NCBI GenBank assembly: GCA_019359545.1
Contig: JAHHHB010000005.1
Span: 1-64,000 of the forward strand
Source of the DNA: Desmonostoc geniculatum HA4340-LM1
Lineage (GTDB): Bacteria; Cyanobacteriota; Cyanobacteriia; Cyanobacteriales; Nostocaceae
Length of the DNA stretch: 64,000 bases
Reading direction: 5' to 3'
The stretch's first letter is position 1, and the number at the start of each line of letters is the position of its first letter. Positions 18,372 through 28,041 of the stretch are shown piece after piece. A model generated the notes under the pieces. The model saw only the letters and a list, made by a program, of their open reading frames with translations, had not been told where the DNA came from and searched no databases. Position numbers and translations under genes: made by a program.

Positions 18372-21300
18372 ATGGCTGGCAAAACATACTACGTTTCTCC
18401 AACAGGTAACGATGGAAGTAATGGCTTGAGTGAAGCAACTGCATTTAAGACTATAAGCAAAGCTTTTTACTCGACTTCTCTAAATGGTGGAGACACCATC
18501 TTAATAATGGATGGTGTCTACCCTCGGGGAGGAAACCTATACGGGAGAAACGGTTCTCCAGACAACTGGACAACAATAAAAGCTTATCCAGGGCACACAC
18601 CTAAAATCAAAACTACAGGAAGTGGCATTAATATATTTAGTTCATCATACGTGCGGGTTGAAGGACTTGATATAGAAGGCGATCGAAAAAATGTCACTTT
18701 ACAATATGCACTAGAAGCTTACAAATCCGCCGATCAAGGCAAATCAAACCCTAAAACAACTGCCAGTGGGATACAGGTAAATATTGGTAGTAATCAAGGA
18801 GTAGGCGGTACTAACCCTCATCACATTGTCATCAGTGGCAACACAGTCCGTGATTTCCCTGGTGGAGGCATTGGATTCAATGATTCAGACTACATCACTG
18901 TTGAGAAAAATATTGTATCTGGAAACGGTTGGTATTCATCTTGGGGTAATCAGGGAATTACGGCTCTCCGTAGTTTTAACTATGATAATAACACTACTGA
19001 TTACAGGATAATTTTTCGAGATAACATTGCCTACGATAATAAAAGCCTGGTTCCTGTTTGGGAGACTGGTAATATTACTGAAGGGCATGGGATTATGCTG
19101 GACACAGTTGAGAGATCTAAGAATGGTGTGCCGTATACAGGTAAAGCTTTAATTGAAAATAACATCGCCTTCAATAATGGAGGGTCTGGTATTAACGTTT
19201 TTAAAGCCAAAAATGTAGACGTTATCAACAATACAGCCTACCAGAATGCTCGTGTTCTTACAACTCATGGAGAGATTGCTGTCACTTACTCAGAAAATGT
19301 AGATGTATATAACAACATAATGTATGCAAGTGACAATCAAAATGCCAATCTGATCAAATACTCCAAAAATGTAGTTTTCGATCACAACCTTGTTTATAAC
19401 TCGAATCTCTTTCAAGTTTCGGATAATCCAAAAGCTACTCTTACTTTGCAGAATATTTTGGGTAAAAATCCGTTGTTCGTTGATGCGGCCAAAGGCAATT
19501 TTGCACTCCTTGCTGGAAGTCCTGCTATTGATGCTGGTTCTAATACCTTCAATAAGATCACTAACAATCTTCCTCACGATGGCGATGGTAATGGCACCGC
19601 AGTTATCGATATTGGTGCCTACGAAGTTCCAACCGCTAACACTGCTACTCCCGAAATTCAAGTTCTCAACGGTACAGATGATATTGTAGATGGGAGTAGG
19701 ACTGCCATTAACTTTGGTGAGATCATTCTTGGTCAGACTCTGACTAAAACCTTTACGATTAAGAACACCGGTATAGCCGCACTTAATCTGAGTAATCTCA
19801 AACTTCCCAATGGCTTTAGTTTAGTGGGAACTCTCCCGACGAGTGTGGCTGCCAATGCTTCCACTACCATAACGGTGGCACTCAACACTACTACACCAGG
19901 CACCTATAGTGGCAGTCTGATTTTAAGCAACAACGATAGTAATGAAAGTGAGTTTGACTTTGCTATTACTGGCAAAGTTATTAGTCCCGAAATTCAAGTT
20001 CTCAACGGTACAGTTGATATTGTAGATGGGAGTACGACTGCCATTAACTTTGGTGAGGCCAATATTGGCAATACTCTGACCAAAGCCTTTACGATTAAGA
20101 ACACTGGTACGGCAGCACTCAATTTGAGTAATCTCCAACTCCCCAATGGCTTTAGTTTAGTAGGAACTCTACCCACTAGTGTGGCTCCTAATGCTTCCAC
20201 TACCATAACGGTGGCACTCAACACCACTACAGTCGGTACTTATAGTGGCAGACTCAGTTTAGGCAACAACGACAGTGACGAAAGTCCTTTTGACTTTGCT
20301 ATTACTGGCAAAGTTACTAGTCCCGAAATTCAAATTCTCAACGGCACGGTAGACATTACAGATGGGAGTACGGCCGCCATTGACTTTGGCAGTAGCACTG
20401 TTGGTCAGACCGTGACCAAAACTTTTACGATTAAGAATACCGGTACGGGCGCACTCAACCTGACTAACCTCAAACTTCCCAACGGATTTAGTCTAGTTGG
20501 AACTCTTCCGACTAGTGTGGCTGCTAATGCCTCCACCAACATCACCCTAGCACTCAACACTACTAGACTCGGTACTTATAGCGGTAACTTCAGTTTAAGC
20601 AACAACGACAGCGATGAAAGCCCCTTTGACTTTGCCATTACTGGCAAAGTTGAACCCAAAGTTATCAATGGCACAACCGGCAATGACACCTTTATTACCC
20701 GGCTAGGCAATGGCCATGACATCATCACAAACTTTGGTGCTGTAGGTACTAGCTTAGACCCTTCAACTGCGGTGATTGCCCAAATAGATACCTTAAAATT
20801 TATTGGGGCTGGCTTAACTGCGAAAAATCTGCAATTATCTCAAACTGGGAGCAACGATTTAGAAATCACTTTTCTAAATGTGGCTAATACCAAAGTCACC
20901 TTGCAAAACTTTAAGTTAGAGAACCTCGAAAACCTAGCTGCATCAGGAACAAGGCCAGCTATCGGTAATATCATATTTGACGGACAAAGCAGTGTTACCG
21001 AGAGCTTTGATGTGATTGATGCTAGATCGACTCAAACTAGCATCTTCAACAGAAACACCGTTACTTTCCTCAATTACTTAAACAATAACGTCGTAGGTTT
21101 TGACAACTCCGATGATGTGATTAATGCTCTAGGGGGCAATGACATCATCAATGGAAAAAGTGGCAATGACCTGCTGCGGGGCGGTACCGGCAATGATACT
21201 CTCATCGGTGGAGCAGGCAATGATATTCTCGTCGGTGATGGAGGTGCTGATGCTTTCCTCTACGACACCAACGCTGCTTTTAGCAGTGCTGCTGTGGGTA

Positions 21301-21590
21301 TTGATACCATCGCTGACTTTAGTGGTTCTGCTGGTGACAAGATTATTCTGGATAAGACTACCTTTACTGCCATTACTTCTGTTGCGGGAACGGGTTTCAG
21401 TAAGGCCAGTGATTTTCAAATCACTACTTTGGGGGCACTTAGCAATGCTGCGATCGTCTACGATCCTGTGACTGGACAGTTACTATACAATCAAAATGGT
21501 AGCGCTGCTGGTTTAGGCAGTGGTGGTCAATTTGCACAACTTACTGGTGCCCCCACTCTTAAAGCCTCGGACTTCATCATTCAAGCATAG
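18372..21590 (+). CDS. RTX-type secreted beta-helix protein with three Ig-like repeats
   Basis: 1072 aa; GGAG lies seven bases before the ATG. Residues 1-420: right-handed parallel beta-helix (TYYVSPTGNDGSNGLSEATA opening, then many ...NNIAFNNG... rungs), as in polysaccharide lyases and epimerases. Residues about 425-760: three near-identical ~112-residue Ig-like units of the choice-of-anchor-D/ASH kind. Residues 765-1072: a domain ending in RTX calcium-binding nonapeptides (GGNDIINGKSGND...GGTGNDTLIGG) and a type I secretion-type C-terminus. No Sec signal is present, consistent with type I export. A carbohydrate-active surface protein is likely, but catalytic residues were not assigned. Confidence 0.85.
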   Translation: MAGKTYYVSPTGNDGSNGLSEATAFKTISKAFYSTSLNGGDTILIMDGVYPRGGNLYGRNGSPDNWTTIKAYPGHTPKIKTTGSGINIFSSSYVRVEGLDIEGDRKNVTLQYALEAYKSADQGKSNPKTTASGIQVNIGSNQGVGGTNPHHIVISGNTVRDFPGGGIGFNDSDYITVEKNIVSGNGWYSSWGNQGITALRSFNYDNNTTDYRIIFRDNIAYDNKSLVPVWETGNITEGHGIMLDTVERSKNGVPYTGKALIENNIAFNNGGSGINVFKAKNVDVINNTAYQNARVLTTHGEIAVTYSENVDVYNNIMYASDNQNANLIKYSKNVVFDHNLVYNSNLFQVSDNPKATLTLQNILGKNPLFVDAAKGNFALLAGSPAIDAGSNTFNKITNNLPHDGDGNGTAVIDIGAYEVPTANTATPEIQVLNGTDDIVDGSRTAINFGEIILGQTLTKTFTIKNTGIAALNLSNLKLPNGFSLVGTLPTSVAANASTTITVALNTTTPGTYSGSLILSNNDSNESEFDFAITGKVISPEIQVLNGTVDIVDGSTTAINFGEANIGNTLTKAFTIKNTGTAALNLSNLQLPNGFSLVGTLPTSVAPNASTTITVALNTTTVGTYSGRLSLGNNDSDESPFDFAITGKVTSPEIQILNGTVDITDGSTAAIDFGSSTVGQTVTKTFTIKNTGTGALNLTNLKLPNGFSLVGTLPTSVAANASTNITLALNTTRLGTYSGNFSLSNNDSDESPFDFAITGKVEPKVINGTTGNDTFITRLGNGHDIITNFGAVGTSLDPSTAVIAQIDTLKFIGAGLTAKNLQLSQTGSNDLEITFLNVANTKVTLQNFKLENLENLAASGTRPAIGNIIFDGQSSVTESFDVIDARSTQTSIFNRNTVTFLNYLNNNVVGFDNSDDVINALGGNDIINGKSGNDLLRGGTGNDTLIGGAGNDILVGDGGADAFLYDTNAAFSSAAVGIDTIADFSGSAGDKIILDKTTFTAITSVAGTGFSKASDFQITTLGALSNAAIVYDPVTGQLLYNQNGSAAGLGSGGQFAQLTGAPTLKASDFIIQA
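19646..20650 (+). repeat. three ~336-bp in-frame coding repeats
   Basis: Three direct repeats, each starting at PEIQ(V/I)LNG and ending at FDFAITGKV, begin near 19650, 19985 and 20322. Nucleotide similarity is high, with long identical runs between copies, pointing to recent internal duplication or gene conversion. Confidence 0.85.
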
Positions 21591-22348
21591 GTGGTTAATA
21601 ATTCAATTGAGAGTGGAAGTTTAATGCAAATATGAATCCACTTTCAATGCAGTTTTCACTTAAATAGACCACACGCGTAGGGGCACAATAAATACATTGC
21701 GCCTCTACGATTTTGCAATTTAATTATCAAACAGAATTCAGGAGTCAGAATTCAGCAATGTTTTTTGACCGAAAAAGCGGATAGGGCAGCTAAGCCGAGT
21801 ATTTTCGAGTCGCGTCTGAATAATCGGCGTTTTTGCACCCCCACCAAATCCTAGATTTGGTGGTTTTCAATCAGTGGCGGGTTTGAATTCCCTACTGATA
21901 GCGTAGCGTAAAGCCTTCTCCTTTGGAGACGCTAACGGCATGGCAACTCCAAAAGACGCACTCGCGTTCGCTTAGAGCGAGTCCGCGTTCGCTTTTAGCG
22001 TCTCGTAGAGAGCGTTAAGATTGCTGAATTCTGTATTCTTCTTCAAACTTGCTCACTACCAAGGTTAAGAATCAACGAAAAAATCAGCATTTATCGTTTG
22101 ATTTATTTTTTAAGCCTCAAGGCGATCGCTAAAATCTTTGTCAATAAGTAGGGATTAATAAGATTATCTTGGAGTCTATTGAAAATGGAATAGGCTTATT
22201 GACATGATGCGGCTGCCCTGGAGTCGATTTAAGCAACAGTACCCCTAAGGGTACTGCAAAACTATTTGAGATTATGCCAATATTCACTCAGTTGAGGCGA
22301 TCGCACCTCTGAATTCAACACATTTAGAAATTACTAGGAGTCGTATAG
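21591..22348. other. repeat-rich gap between accessory genes
   Basis: About 760 bp. It contains a 10-bp-stem hairpin CCACCAAATC-CTA-GATTTGGTGG followed by TTTT (21841-21867; terminator-like). A patchwork of GCGTTCGCTTAGAGCGAGTC-type repeats with internal symmetry follows (about 21890-22015). GCGATCGC sites occur twice. The ribosome site AGGAG (22336-22340) of the next gene is at the right edge. No gene was seen. Confidence 0.5.
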
Positions 22349-23197
22349 ATGCCTGCACAACTGCTCATCGAAGATGGTAGTCCGTGGTGGCTCAGTACCG
22401 ATATTTGGGTAGTACCTGGTGATGACCCCGCAGCGACACCTGGACTTCCAGTCGCTGGACAAAACAACTATCTCTGGGCACAAGTCAAGAATCAGGGAGA
22501 TTCTGCTGTCATTGGTGCCCGAGTTAACTTCTACTGGTCTAATCCTGCAACAGGTGTTTTGCGAAGTAACTCAGTTATAGTAGGTGCTGCCTTTGTTGAT
22601 TTGGGAGCAGGAGAACAACAAGATGTCCTTTGTCTGACTCCCTGGATTCCCATCATCGTTAACAATGGTCATGAGTGCGTTGTTGCTGAAGTCGTTCACC
22701 CAGGAGATCCTTTACCCAATCCTCTGCCAGACCCCTTTGATCCGCCTACCTATCGCCAGGTGGCACAGCGGAACCTCATAGTAGTGCCGTTGCGGTTCAA
22801 ATCACTGAAGTATTTTTCACTTCCTATTCAAGTTTCTGCTACTGCTCGGCAACGCAAGCAGGTTGTCTTGTCAGTAGAGCAAGTTGAAGATTCAAAACAA
22901 ACTCAAAGGCTACTAGAACAGATTGGACTAGCAAAATTGCAACCCGCCAGAACTGAGTTAGTTGAGGTTGGCTTATCAACTAAGTCCATGTGTGGAGAAC
23001 AAACTGATGAGCCTATTGAAAAGGATATCAAACTTGAACTCAAAACTGGTACAGCCCGCTCGGCCTACCTAGTCGTCAAGCCCATTGGTAAAAGTACCTC
23101 TGGCTATCAATTGATTCACGTCGTTGAACGCACAGATAATCAACAAATCTTGGGGGGCATCTCATTCTTGGTTTACTTTGACGAGGAGGCTGCCTAA
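22349..23197 (+). CDS. unknown protein with a CARDB-like N-terminal domain
   Basis: 282 aa; AGGAG lies at good spacing before the ATG. Residues about 10-150 (STDIWVVPGDDP, NNYLWAQVKNQGDSAVIGARVNFYW) resemble a CARDB-type Ig-like domain, which commonly mediates adhesion at the cell surface. The C-terminal part has no recognised fold. There is no signal peptide or membrane helix. Its stop overlaps the next gene's start (TAATG), so the two products are made together and probably interact. Function unknown. Confidence 0.72.
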   Translation: MPAQLLIEDGSPWWLSTDIWVVPGDDPAATPGLPVAGQNNYLWAQVKNQGDSAVIGARVNFYWSNPATGVLRSNSVIVGAAFVDLGAGEQQDVLCLTPWIPIIVNNGHECVVAEVVHPGDPLPNPLPDPFDPPTYRQVAQRNLIVVPLRFKSLKYFSLPIQVSATARQRKQVVLSVEQVEDSKQTQRLLEQIGLAKLQPARTELVEVGLSTKSMCGEQTDEPIEKDIKLELKTGTARSAYLVVKPIGKSTSGYQLIHVVERTDNQQILGGISFLVYFDEEAA

Positions 23198-24711
23198 TGA
23201 CTACAACAACGATGGACATTCTCAAGCGCCCGTTTTCAGTCGAGCCACTAACGGGTGTGATGTTACCAGATGGTATCTTCGACACCGCAATCTTTCAACA
23301 GCGGATTACCTGTTACTATACCAACGTAGGGATAACAAGCCTTTCCAATGTCACTATCTACTTAGAAAGCATTGGCGATCTCACTATCACTCCCCAGGCA
23401 AAAACTTACACCTTCCCTGAGATCAAACCAGGTGCTTCTATACAGGTTTCCTGGTTGGCTGACTTTCGCAATGCTTCCCCTGGGAAGAAAAACGTCAGTT
23501 TCATCGCTAAGGCAGATGGCTTAACACTTAAGCGCACCATCAAGCAAATCTTCGTTTCCAAGACAACCTACGATCCTGTCAGCAAGACCTTCACTTGTGC
23601 AGTACCTGAAGGCAGCATAACTGTGGACTTCAAAGAGGTGATTGGACCGTCGAAAGATCAACCGCGCTGCGACTGCGATCGGCCACCAAAAGGACCTCCC
23701 TTTGGTGGACCTTGGCTTGTGACTCAAATGAGTGCAGGAGTATCCCCAAATCCACCTTACAGTGGCACTTTTGGCGATCTTCCTTTTCAAGATCCTTGGT
23801 GGAAAATTTTGGGATGGATTGTATTTGCCATTGCTGCGCTTGTTGCAGCGATCGCAGCAGCTGTTGGAGAAGGAACGGCTGGAATTGCTGCGAGTGGAAC
23901 TTTTGATGAATCCACTGGCTCAGTATCTTGTTGTACTCCAGATCCAGGTGGCACTGCCGATCTGACTGGTGCAGATACCGTGGCGGGGATTGCTTCAGTA
24001 GTGGGTACCGTTGGATTAGCAGTAGGACTGGCTGACACGATCGATCCGTGGCGACGTGGACAAGAAGCGACTCCTCCTGCTCCCGGTGAGCAAACTATCC
24101 GTGAGGATCTTGAAGCTAGTTTCAAGTATCTGGAGCCTCTTGTTGCGGGTAAACCCTATGCAGTGGAAGTCAGATGGTTGTACACACGGGTAACCACTGG
24201 TAAGACTTATACTTACTCAGTTTCAGAGGTGGTTAACAACATTCATGTCCTAGAGAAATTGGAAGTGACTGCTCCAGAAAAGGTTATCCTCTTCAAAGAT
24301 CCATTTGTGATTCAAGCTCGTTTCCTGCGTAGAGCAGATCAACCTTTCGTTGGTGATGAGTTATATGCATATGCGATCGTTACCTCACCAAGTGGGATTG
24401 GCTTCAGAGTACCTTTGCTCGATGATGGTAATGAGTTTGATAACTTGCAAAATGACGGCACTTACACCGGAGTACTGGATTGGAAAAAAGTCCGCACTCT
24501 CCTGCGTCAGGCTGAAGAAAGAGAGAACTTAAATGGCTACTGGCGAGTGTACGTCTACGCTCAAGATGTTAATGATGCCAAGCCCGATCTGCCCCCAGAA
24601 GAAGCTGCTACACATATCGGAGGTTTTCCTGTAGCTAGCCCTGTTGAAATCAATTTTGATACTACACTACCTTGTCCTTTGACTGCCAACGCTGTTGTGT
24701 TAGTGATTTAG
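23197..24711 (+). CDS. unknown protein with Ig-like domains and an internal Ala/Gly-rich hydrophobic segment
   Basis: 504 aa, translationally coupled to the previous gene by a TAATG overlap. Residues about 1-110 look like an Ig/CARDB-type fold (RITCYYTNVGITSLSNVTIY). A Cys-containing patch (CDCDRPPKGPP) follows. Near 205-235 is a hydrophobic stretch (WWKILGWIVFAIAALVAAIA) able to span or insert in a membrane. The C-terminal ~130 residues (PLLDDGNEFDNLQNDGTYTG) match the choice-of-anchor-X type beta domain. There is no N-terminal signal peptide. The pair is unlike any system I recognise. Confidence 0.7.
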   Translation: MTTTTMDILKRPFSVEPLTGVMLPDGIFDTAIFQQRITCYYTNVGITSLSNVTIYLESIGDLTITPQAKTYTFPEIKPGASIQVSWLADFRNASPGKKNVSFIAKADGLTLKRTIKQIFVSKTTYDPVSKTFTCAVPEGSITVDFKEVIGPSKDQPRCDCDRPPKGPPFGGPWLVTQMSAGVSPNPPYSGTFGDLPFQDPWWKILGWIVFAIAALVAAIAAAVGEGTAGIAASGTFDESTGSVSCCTPDPGGTADLTGADTVAGIASVVGTVGLAVGLADTIDPWRRGQEATPPAPGEQTIREDLEASFKYLEPLVAGKPYAVEVRWLYTRVTTGKTYTYSVSEVVNNIHVLEKLEVTAPEKVILFKDPFVIQARFLRRADQPFVGDELYAYAIVTSPSGIGFRVPLLDDGNEFDNLQNDGTYTGVLDWKKVRTLLRQAEERENLNGYWRVYVYAQDVNDAKPDLPPEEAATHIGGFPVASPVEINFDTTLPCPLTANAVVLVI

Positions 24712-24810
24712 GGTATCTTTGCTGGGAGCAAAGTTGAGTCATAGGCGATTACTCTGCTTGAGCGATCGCCTTTTTGCGTACATTTTTCTGAATTAACTAA
24801 TGACTAATAA

Positions 24811-25245
24811 CTACTGATGTTGTTGCGATCGCCAACTTTCCAAGGCTAGGTGCAAATACTTTGCCCATTCTACCGCTAAAGGTATTTCTGTAAATGGAAC
24901 GCGCACTGAGTCAGCCGATTGGGAAAATACAAACTCTAACTCTATAGAACGACCTTTATCGGGTGAATTTTCTAAATTTACGGATTTGCCATCTACCAAA
25001 AGAGATATTTCTTGAACATTAGCTAAAGAAAATGTTTCTAATTTAATCGGACCTTGGGGTGTGGGTTTACCCCAGGTTATATAGTTGCCTTTTTGACCAA
25101 TTACTGAATAAATATCATACTTAGCCCGTTCAAATTGTTCTGCCCAAACACGATAAGCTTCGACTTTTTGATACTCCTTTGAGCCTTGCCAAGCTAGCCA
25201 GAAAAACATTGCTAACAGAGGTAACCACAAAAGACCATGTTCCAT
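24811..25245 (-). CDS. membrane-anchored small protein of unknown function
   Basis: 144 aa with one N-terminal membrane helix (LLWLPLLAMFFWLAWQG, residues 5-21) and a soluble remainder of mixed alpha/beta character. Its clean start and divergent position from the subtilase gene, with 111 bp between the starts, suggest that the two share a promoter region. No catalytic motif is seen. Confidence 0.7.
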   Translation of the reverse strand: MEHGLLWLPLLAMFFWLAWQGSKEYQKVEAYRVWAEQFERAKYDIYSVIGQKGNYITWGKPTPQGPIKLETFSLANVQEISLLVDGKSVNLENSPDKGRSIELEFVFSQSADSVRVPFTEIPLAVEWAKYLHLALESWRSQQHQ

Positions 25246-25356
25246 CGTTTCAACAGTCCTTGAAGTAAAGGTAAACTAAAGTGCAAAATCCACCAACAAG
25301 GTATCGAGATAAGTTATGGTAGTGAGCAAACTGGCAAAAAGCGGTGATGAGTTAAT

Positions 25357-27207
25357 ATGAGAAAGCTTATATTATTGTGCTTGTTTGTCATTGGGTTAGG
25401 AGCTGCCGTATTTGGTTTCCTGAATTTCCAGGGGCTGGCAGTTAAAGGTGAGTTTGAGACGATTTTGCTTGATTTTCGGGAAGATATTCCATCAAATGTG
25501 GTGCAAGAGAATCTACAAGCGATCGCCAAACAATACAACGTTACACCCCAATTAGACAACAAGTTTTCCGAAAAAGACCATGTATATATTATCAAGGGCG
25601 ATGGCCAGCGGCTCCAAGAACTGAAAAAATCTCAGTTTGCCCAAGCTACAGAATTTATTGAGCCTAATTATATCTATAGAAAGATTCCGCAACCAGGTGA
25701 AACTGCTTGGCTAGGAGAATTTTTGCGACCCCAAGAAAATGATGAGGTAAGTCTCTCCTTAACAGGTCCCAATGACCAATATTACAGCAAGCAGTGGAAC
25801 TTGCACACAATCGGCATCGAGAGCGCATGGACTCAAACCAAAGGCAGCGGCGTCACCGTTGCGGTAATTGACAGCGGAATTACCAAGGTGCGGGACTTGT
25901 ATGAAACAAAATTCGTTAAAGGGTATGATTTTGTCAACGACACAGAAGAAGCCAAAGACGATCACGGTCATGGTACTCACGTTGCCGGAACCATTGCCCA
26001 AGCTACGAATAACAAATATGGCGTAGCTGGAATTGCCTATGAAGCTAGTCTAATGCCACTGAAGGTACTGAATTCATATGGTGGCGGTACCGTAGCCGAT
26101 ATTGCCGAAGCCATTAAATTTGCTGCTGATAAAGGCGCAGATGTGATTAATATGAGTTTGGGCGGTGGTGGTGAAAGCAAGTTGATGAAAGAAGCGATCG
26201 ACTATGCCCATAGAAAAGGTGTAGTCATCGTTGCCGCCGCTGGCAATGAAAGCACCAATGGGGCAAGCTATCCAGCTCGCTATCCTCACGTCATTGGCGT
26301 TTCAGCAATCGGCCCAGACGGTGAAAAAGCGCCCTATTCCAACTTTGGTGCAGGGGTCGATATCTCTGCTCCTGGTGGTAGTGAAGCTGGTAAAATTCTC
26401 CAAGAAACTATCAACGAAAAAGGCGAAGGCGTATTTCTCGGCTTTCAAGGTACAAGCATGGCCTCTCCCCACGTTGCTGGTGTTGCGGCATTAATCAAAG
26501 CTACTGGTATTAAAGAACCAGATGAAATTTTAAAAATCCTCAAACAGTCAGCACGAGTTATCCAGGATGATGGTTTGAACTATTATGGCGCTGGACATCT
26601 AAATGCAGAAGCAGCAGTCAAACTAGCTGTTCAAGGGCAAATCAATTTCCAAGATTTCTTTCGGTGGTTAAGGGATAACGGTTATCTTAATCCCGGTTTT
26701 TGGATTGACGGTGGTGCAATAGCACTGTTACCCAAGATTTTAATGGTAATTGGTTCTTACCTGTTGGCTTGGTTTTTACGGGTTTATTTCCCCTTCACCT
26801 GGAGTTGGTCTTTATTTAGTGGTTTAATTGCTGGCAGTTCTGGGTTATTCTTCCTCAAGGGAATCTATATCTTTGATCTTCCCCAGTGGCCTTTTAGGGT
26901 TTTGGGCAGTTCAATTCCCGAACTCGGCAATACTCTCCAGGGAACTGATGCATTGAATCCTCTGTTTGCTAGCGTATTGATTCCCATTGTGTTAATGGCA
27001 TTACTGTTAGGACATCCTAGTTGGAAATGGTTTGCTATTGGTTCAACACTAGGAGTAGCAGCTTGCTTGACAGTAAGTGCTATTTACGATTCGGCAGTTT
27101 GGGGATTTGGAAATGTTAACTTAGCACGCCTGTTCCTGATCGCCAACGCCATACTTTGTTATGGACTTGCTCGTTTAGCATTGCAAAACGAAGAAAAAGC
27201 AGCATAA
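25357..27207 (+). CDS. S8 subtilisin-like protease with a multi-span membrane C-terminus
   Basis: 616 aa. An N-terminal signal/anchor (residues 3-24) precedes an I9-like propeptide region (about 35-110). The catalytic triad is complete: D172 in VIDSG, H205 in GHGTHVAG and S367 in GTSMASPHVAG, with oxyanion N297 in AAGNES. After residue 440 there are four to five hydrophobic membrane segments, which is not usual for secreted subtilases. The protease domain is expected outside the cytoplasm, tethered to the membrane. The substrate is unknown. Confidence 0.88.
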   Translation: MRKLILLCLFVIGLGAAVFGFLNFQGLAVKGEFETILLDFREDIPSNVVQENLQAIAKQYNVTPQLDNKFSEKDHVYIIKGDGQRLQELKKSQFAQATEFIEPNYIYRKIPQPGETAWLGEFLRPQENDEVSLSLTGPNDQYYSKQWNLHTIGIESAWTQTKGSGVTVAVIDSGITKVRDLYETKFVKGYDFVNDTEEAKDDHGHGTHVAGTIAQATNNKYGVAGIAYEASLMPLKVLNSYGGGTVADIAEAIKFAADKGADVINMSLGGGGESKLMKEAIDYAHRKGVVIVAAAGNESTNGASYPARYPHVIGVSAIGPDGEKAPYSNFGAGVDISAPGGSEAGKILQETINEKGEGVFLGFQGTSMASPHVAGVAALIKATGIKEPDEILKILKQSARVIQDDGLNYYGAGHLNAEAAVKLAVQGQINFQDFFRWLRDNGYLNPGFWIDGGAIALLPKILMVIGSYLLAWFLRVYFPFTWSWSLFSGLIAGSSGLFFLKGIYIFDLPQWPFRVLGSSIPELGNTLQGTDALNPLFASVLIPIVLMALLLGHPSWKWFAIGSTLGVAACLTVSAIYDSAVWGFGNVNLARLFLIANAILCYGLARLALQNEEKAA

Positions 27208-27311
27208 ATAGGAATTGGGTACTGGGTATCGGGGACTAGGTATTGGGAAAATTCTTTGTCTAATCCCCAGTCCCCAGTCCCTAGTTCTTAATCCCAACTC
27301 AGCACTACATT

Positions 27312-27545
27312 ATGAGCATTACACTTACAGGTACAGTTCAACACCGTGATATTGGTCCAGGCGCATGGGCATTAGTTACAGAAGAGGGCGTTACTTATGA
27401 AATCCTCAGAGGGGCTGATAAAGATTTACTCAAAGCTGGACAAAAAGCAAAGGTTAAAGGACAGGTGCGTGAAGATGTTCTAACAGCTGCCATGATTGGC
27501 CCTGTCCTAGAGGTGAAATCTTTTGAGGTAATTAATTCTGACTAG
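27312..27545 (+). CDS. small conserved beta-barrel-like protein (DUF5818-like)
   Basis: 77 aa beginning MSITLTGTVQHRDIGPGAWAL. Alternating strands and the VKGQVREDVLTAAMIGPVLEV pattern suggest a small OB-like barrel. It ends convergently, overlapping the last 14 bases of the thioredoxin-like gene on the other strand. The function is unknown. Confidence 0.65.
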   Translation: MSITLTGTVQHRDIGPGAWALVTEEGVTYEILRGADKDLLKAGQKAKVKGQVREDVLTAAMIGPVLEVKSFEVINSD

Positions 27546-27855
27546 ATGTAGAATCTAGAACCTCTTGCAGACGGCTTCTAAATTCCCCTTTGGGATGACC
27601 TCCTTTTACCTCACCCACAATCTGAAATTCTCCTTCTGGAGAATTGCAAACGATGTAAGTAGGCCATCCCATTTCTGATTTGTCAGGATACTGAGTCAAT
27701 AAAATCTTGCGATACTTGCGGTAAGCAGCTGTATCCTGCATTTTGACATCGATAAATTCTAAACCCAGTTCTTCAGCCACCTTTTTGTCATAAAAAGACA
27801 TTTTGTGGCATATGCCGCACTCTTCAGAAGAAAACTTAATTACAGCTAAACTCAT
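27532..27855 (-). CDS. thioredoxin-fold protein
   Basis: 107 aa. The CxxC active site is CGIC (residues 13-16) after FSSEE, followed by a conserved cis-Pro region (GWPTYIV). The single-domain size and lack of a signal peptide indicate a cytoplasmic thioredoxin-like redox protein. The canonical WCGPC is absent, so it is a diverged member with unknown partner. Confidence 0.8.
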   Translation of the reverse strand: MSLAVIKFSSEECGICHKMSFYDKKVAEELGLEFIDVKMQDTAAYRKYRKILLTQYPDKSEMGWPTYIVCNSPEGEFQIVGEVKGGHPKGEFRSRLQEVLDSTSSQN

Positions 27856-28041
27856 CGGTTGGCAACTCTTTGGTTTTAGGCTAGATATCCTAGCATAACG
27901 CCATGAAATATACCATATAGGGGGTTGCTAATGTCAACAAGAAGGTAGTAGGGAGTAGGGAGTAGGGAAGACAGCATTGAACGGGGCTTGGTCAAGAGTG
28001 CCAAATTTCCTGTTCCCAATGCCCCACTCCCTACTCTCTAC

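Noticed and set aside
24920-25060. Possible regulatory RNA in the 5' part of the membrane-anchored gene region
   Set aside because: No conserved stem or aptamer core could be recognised; the area is simply coding on the minus strand.
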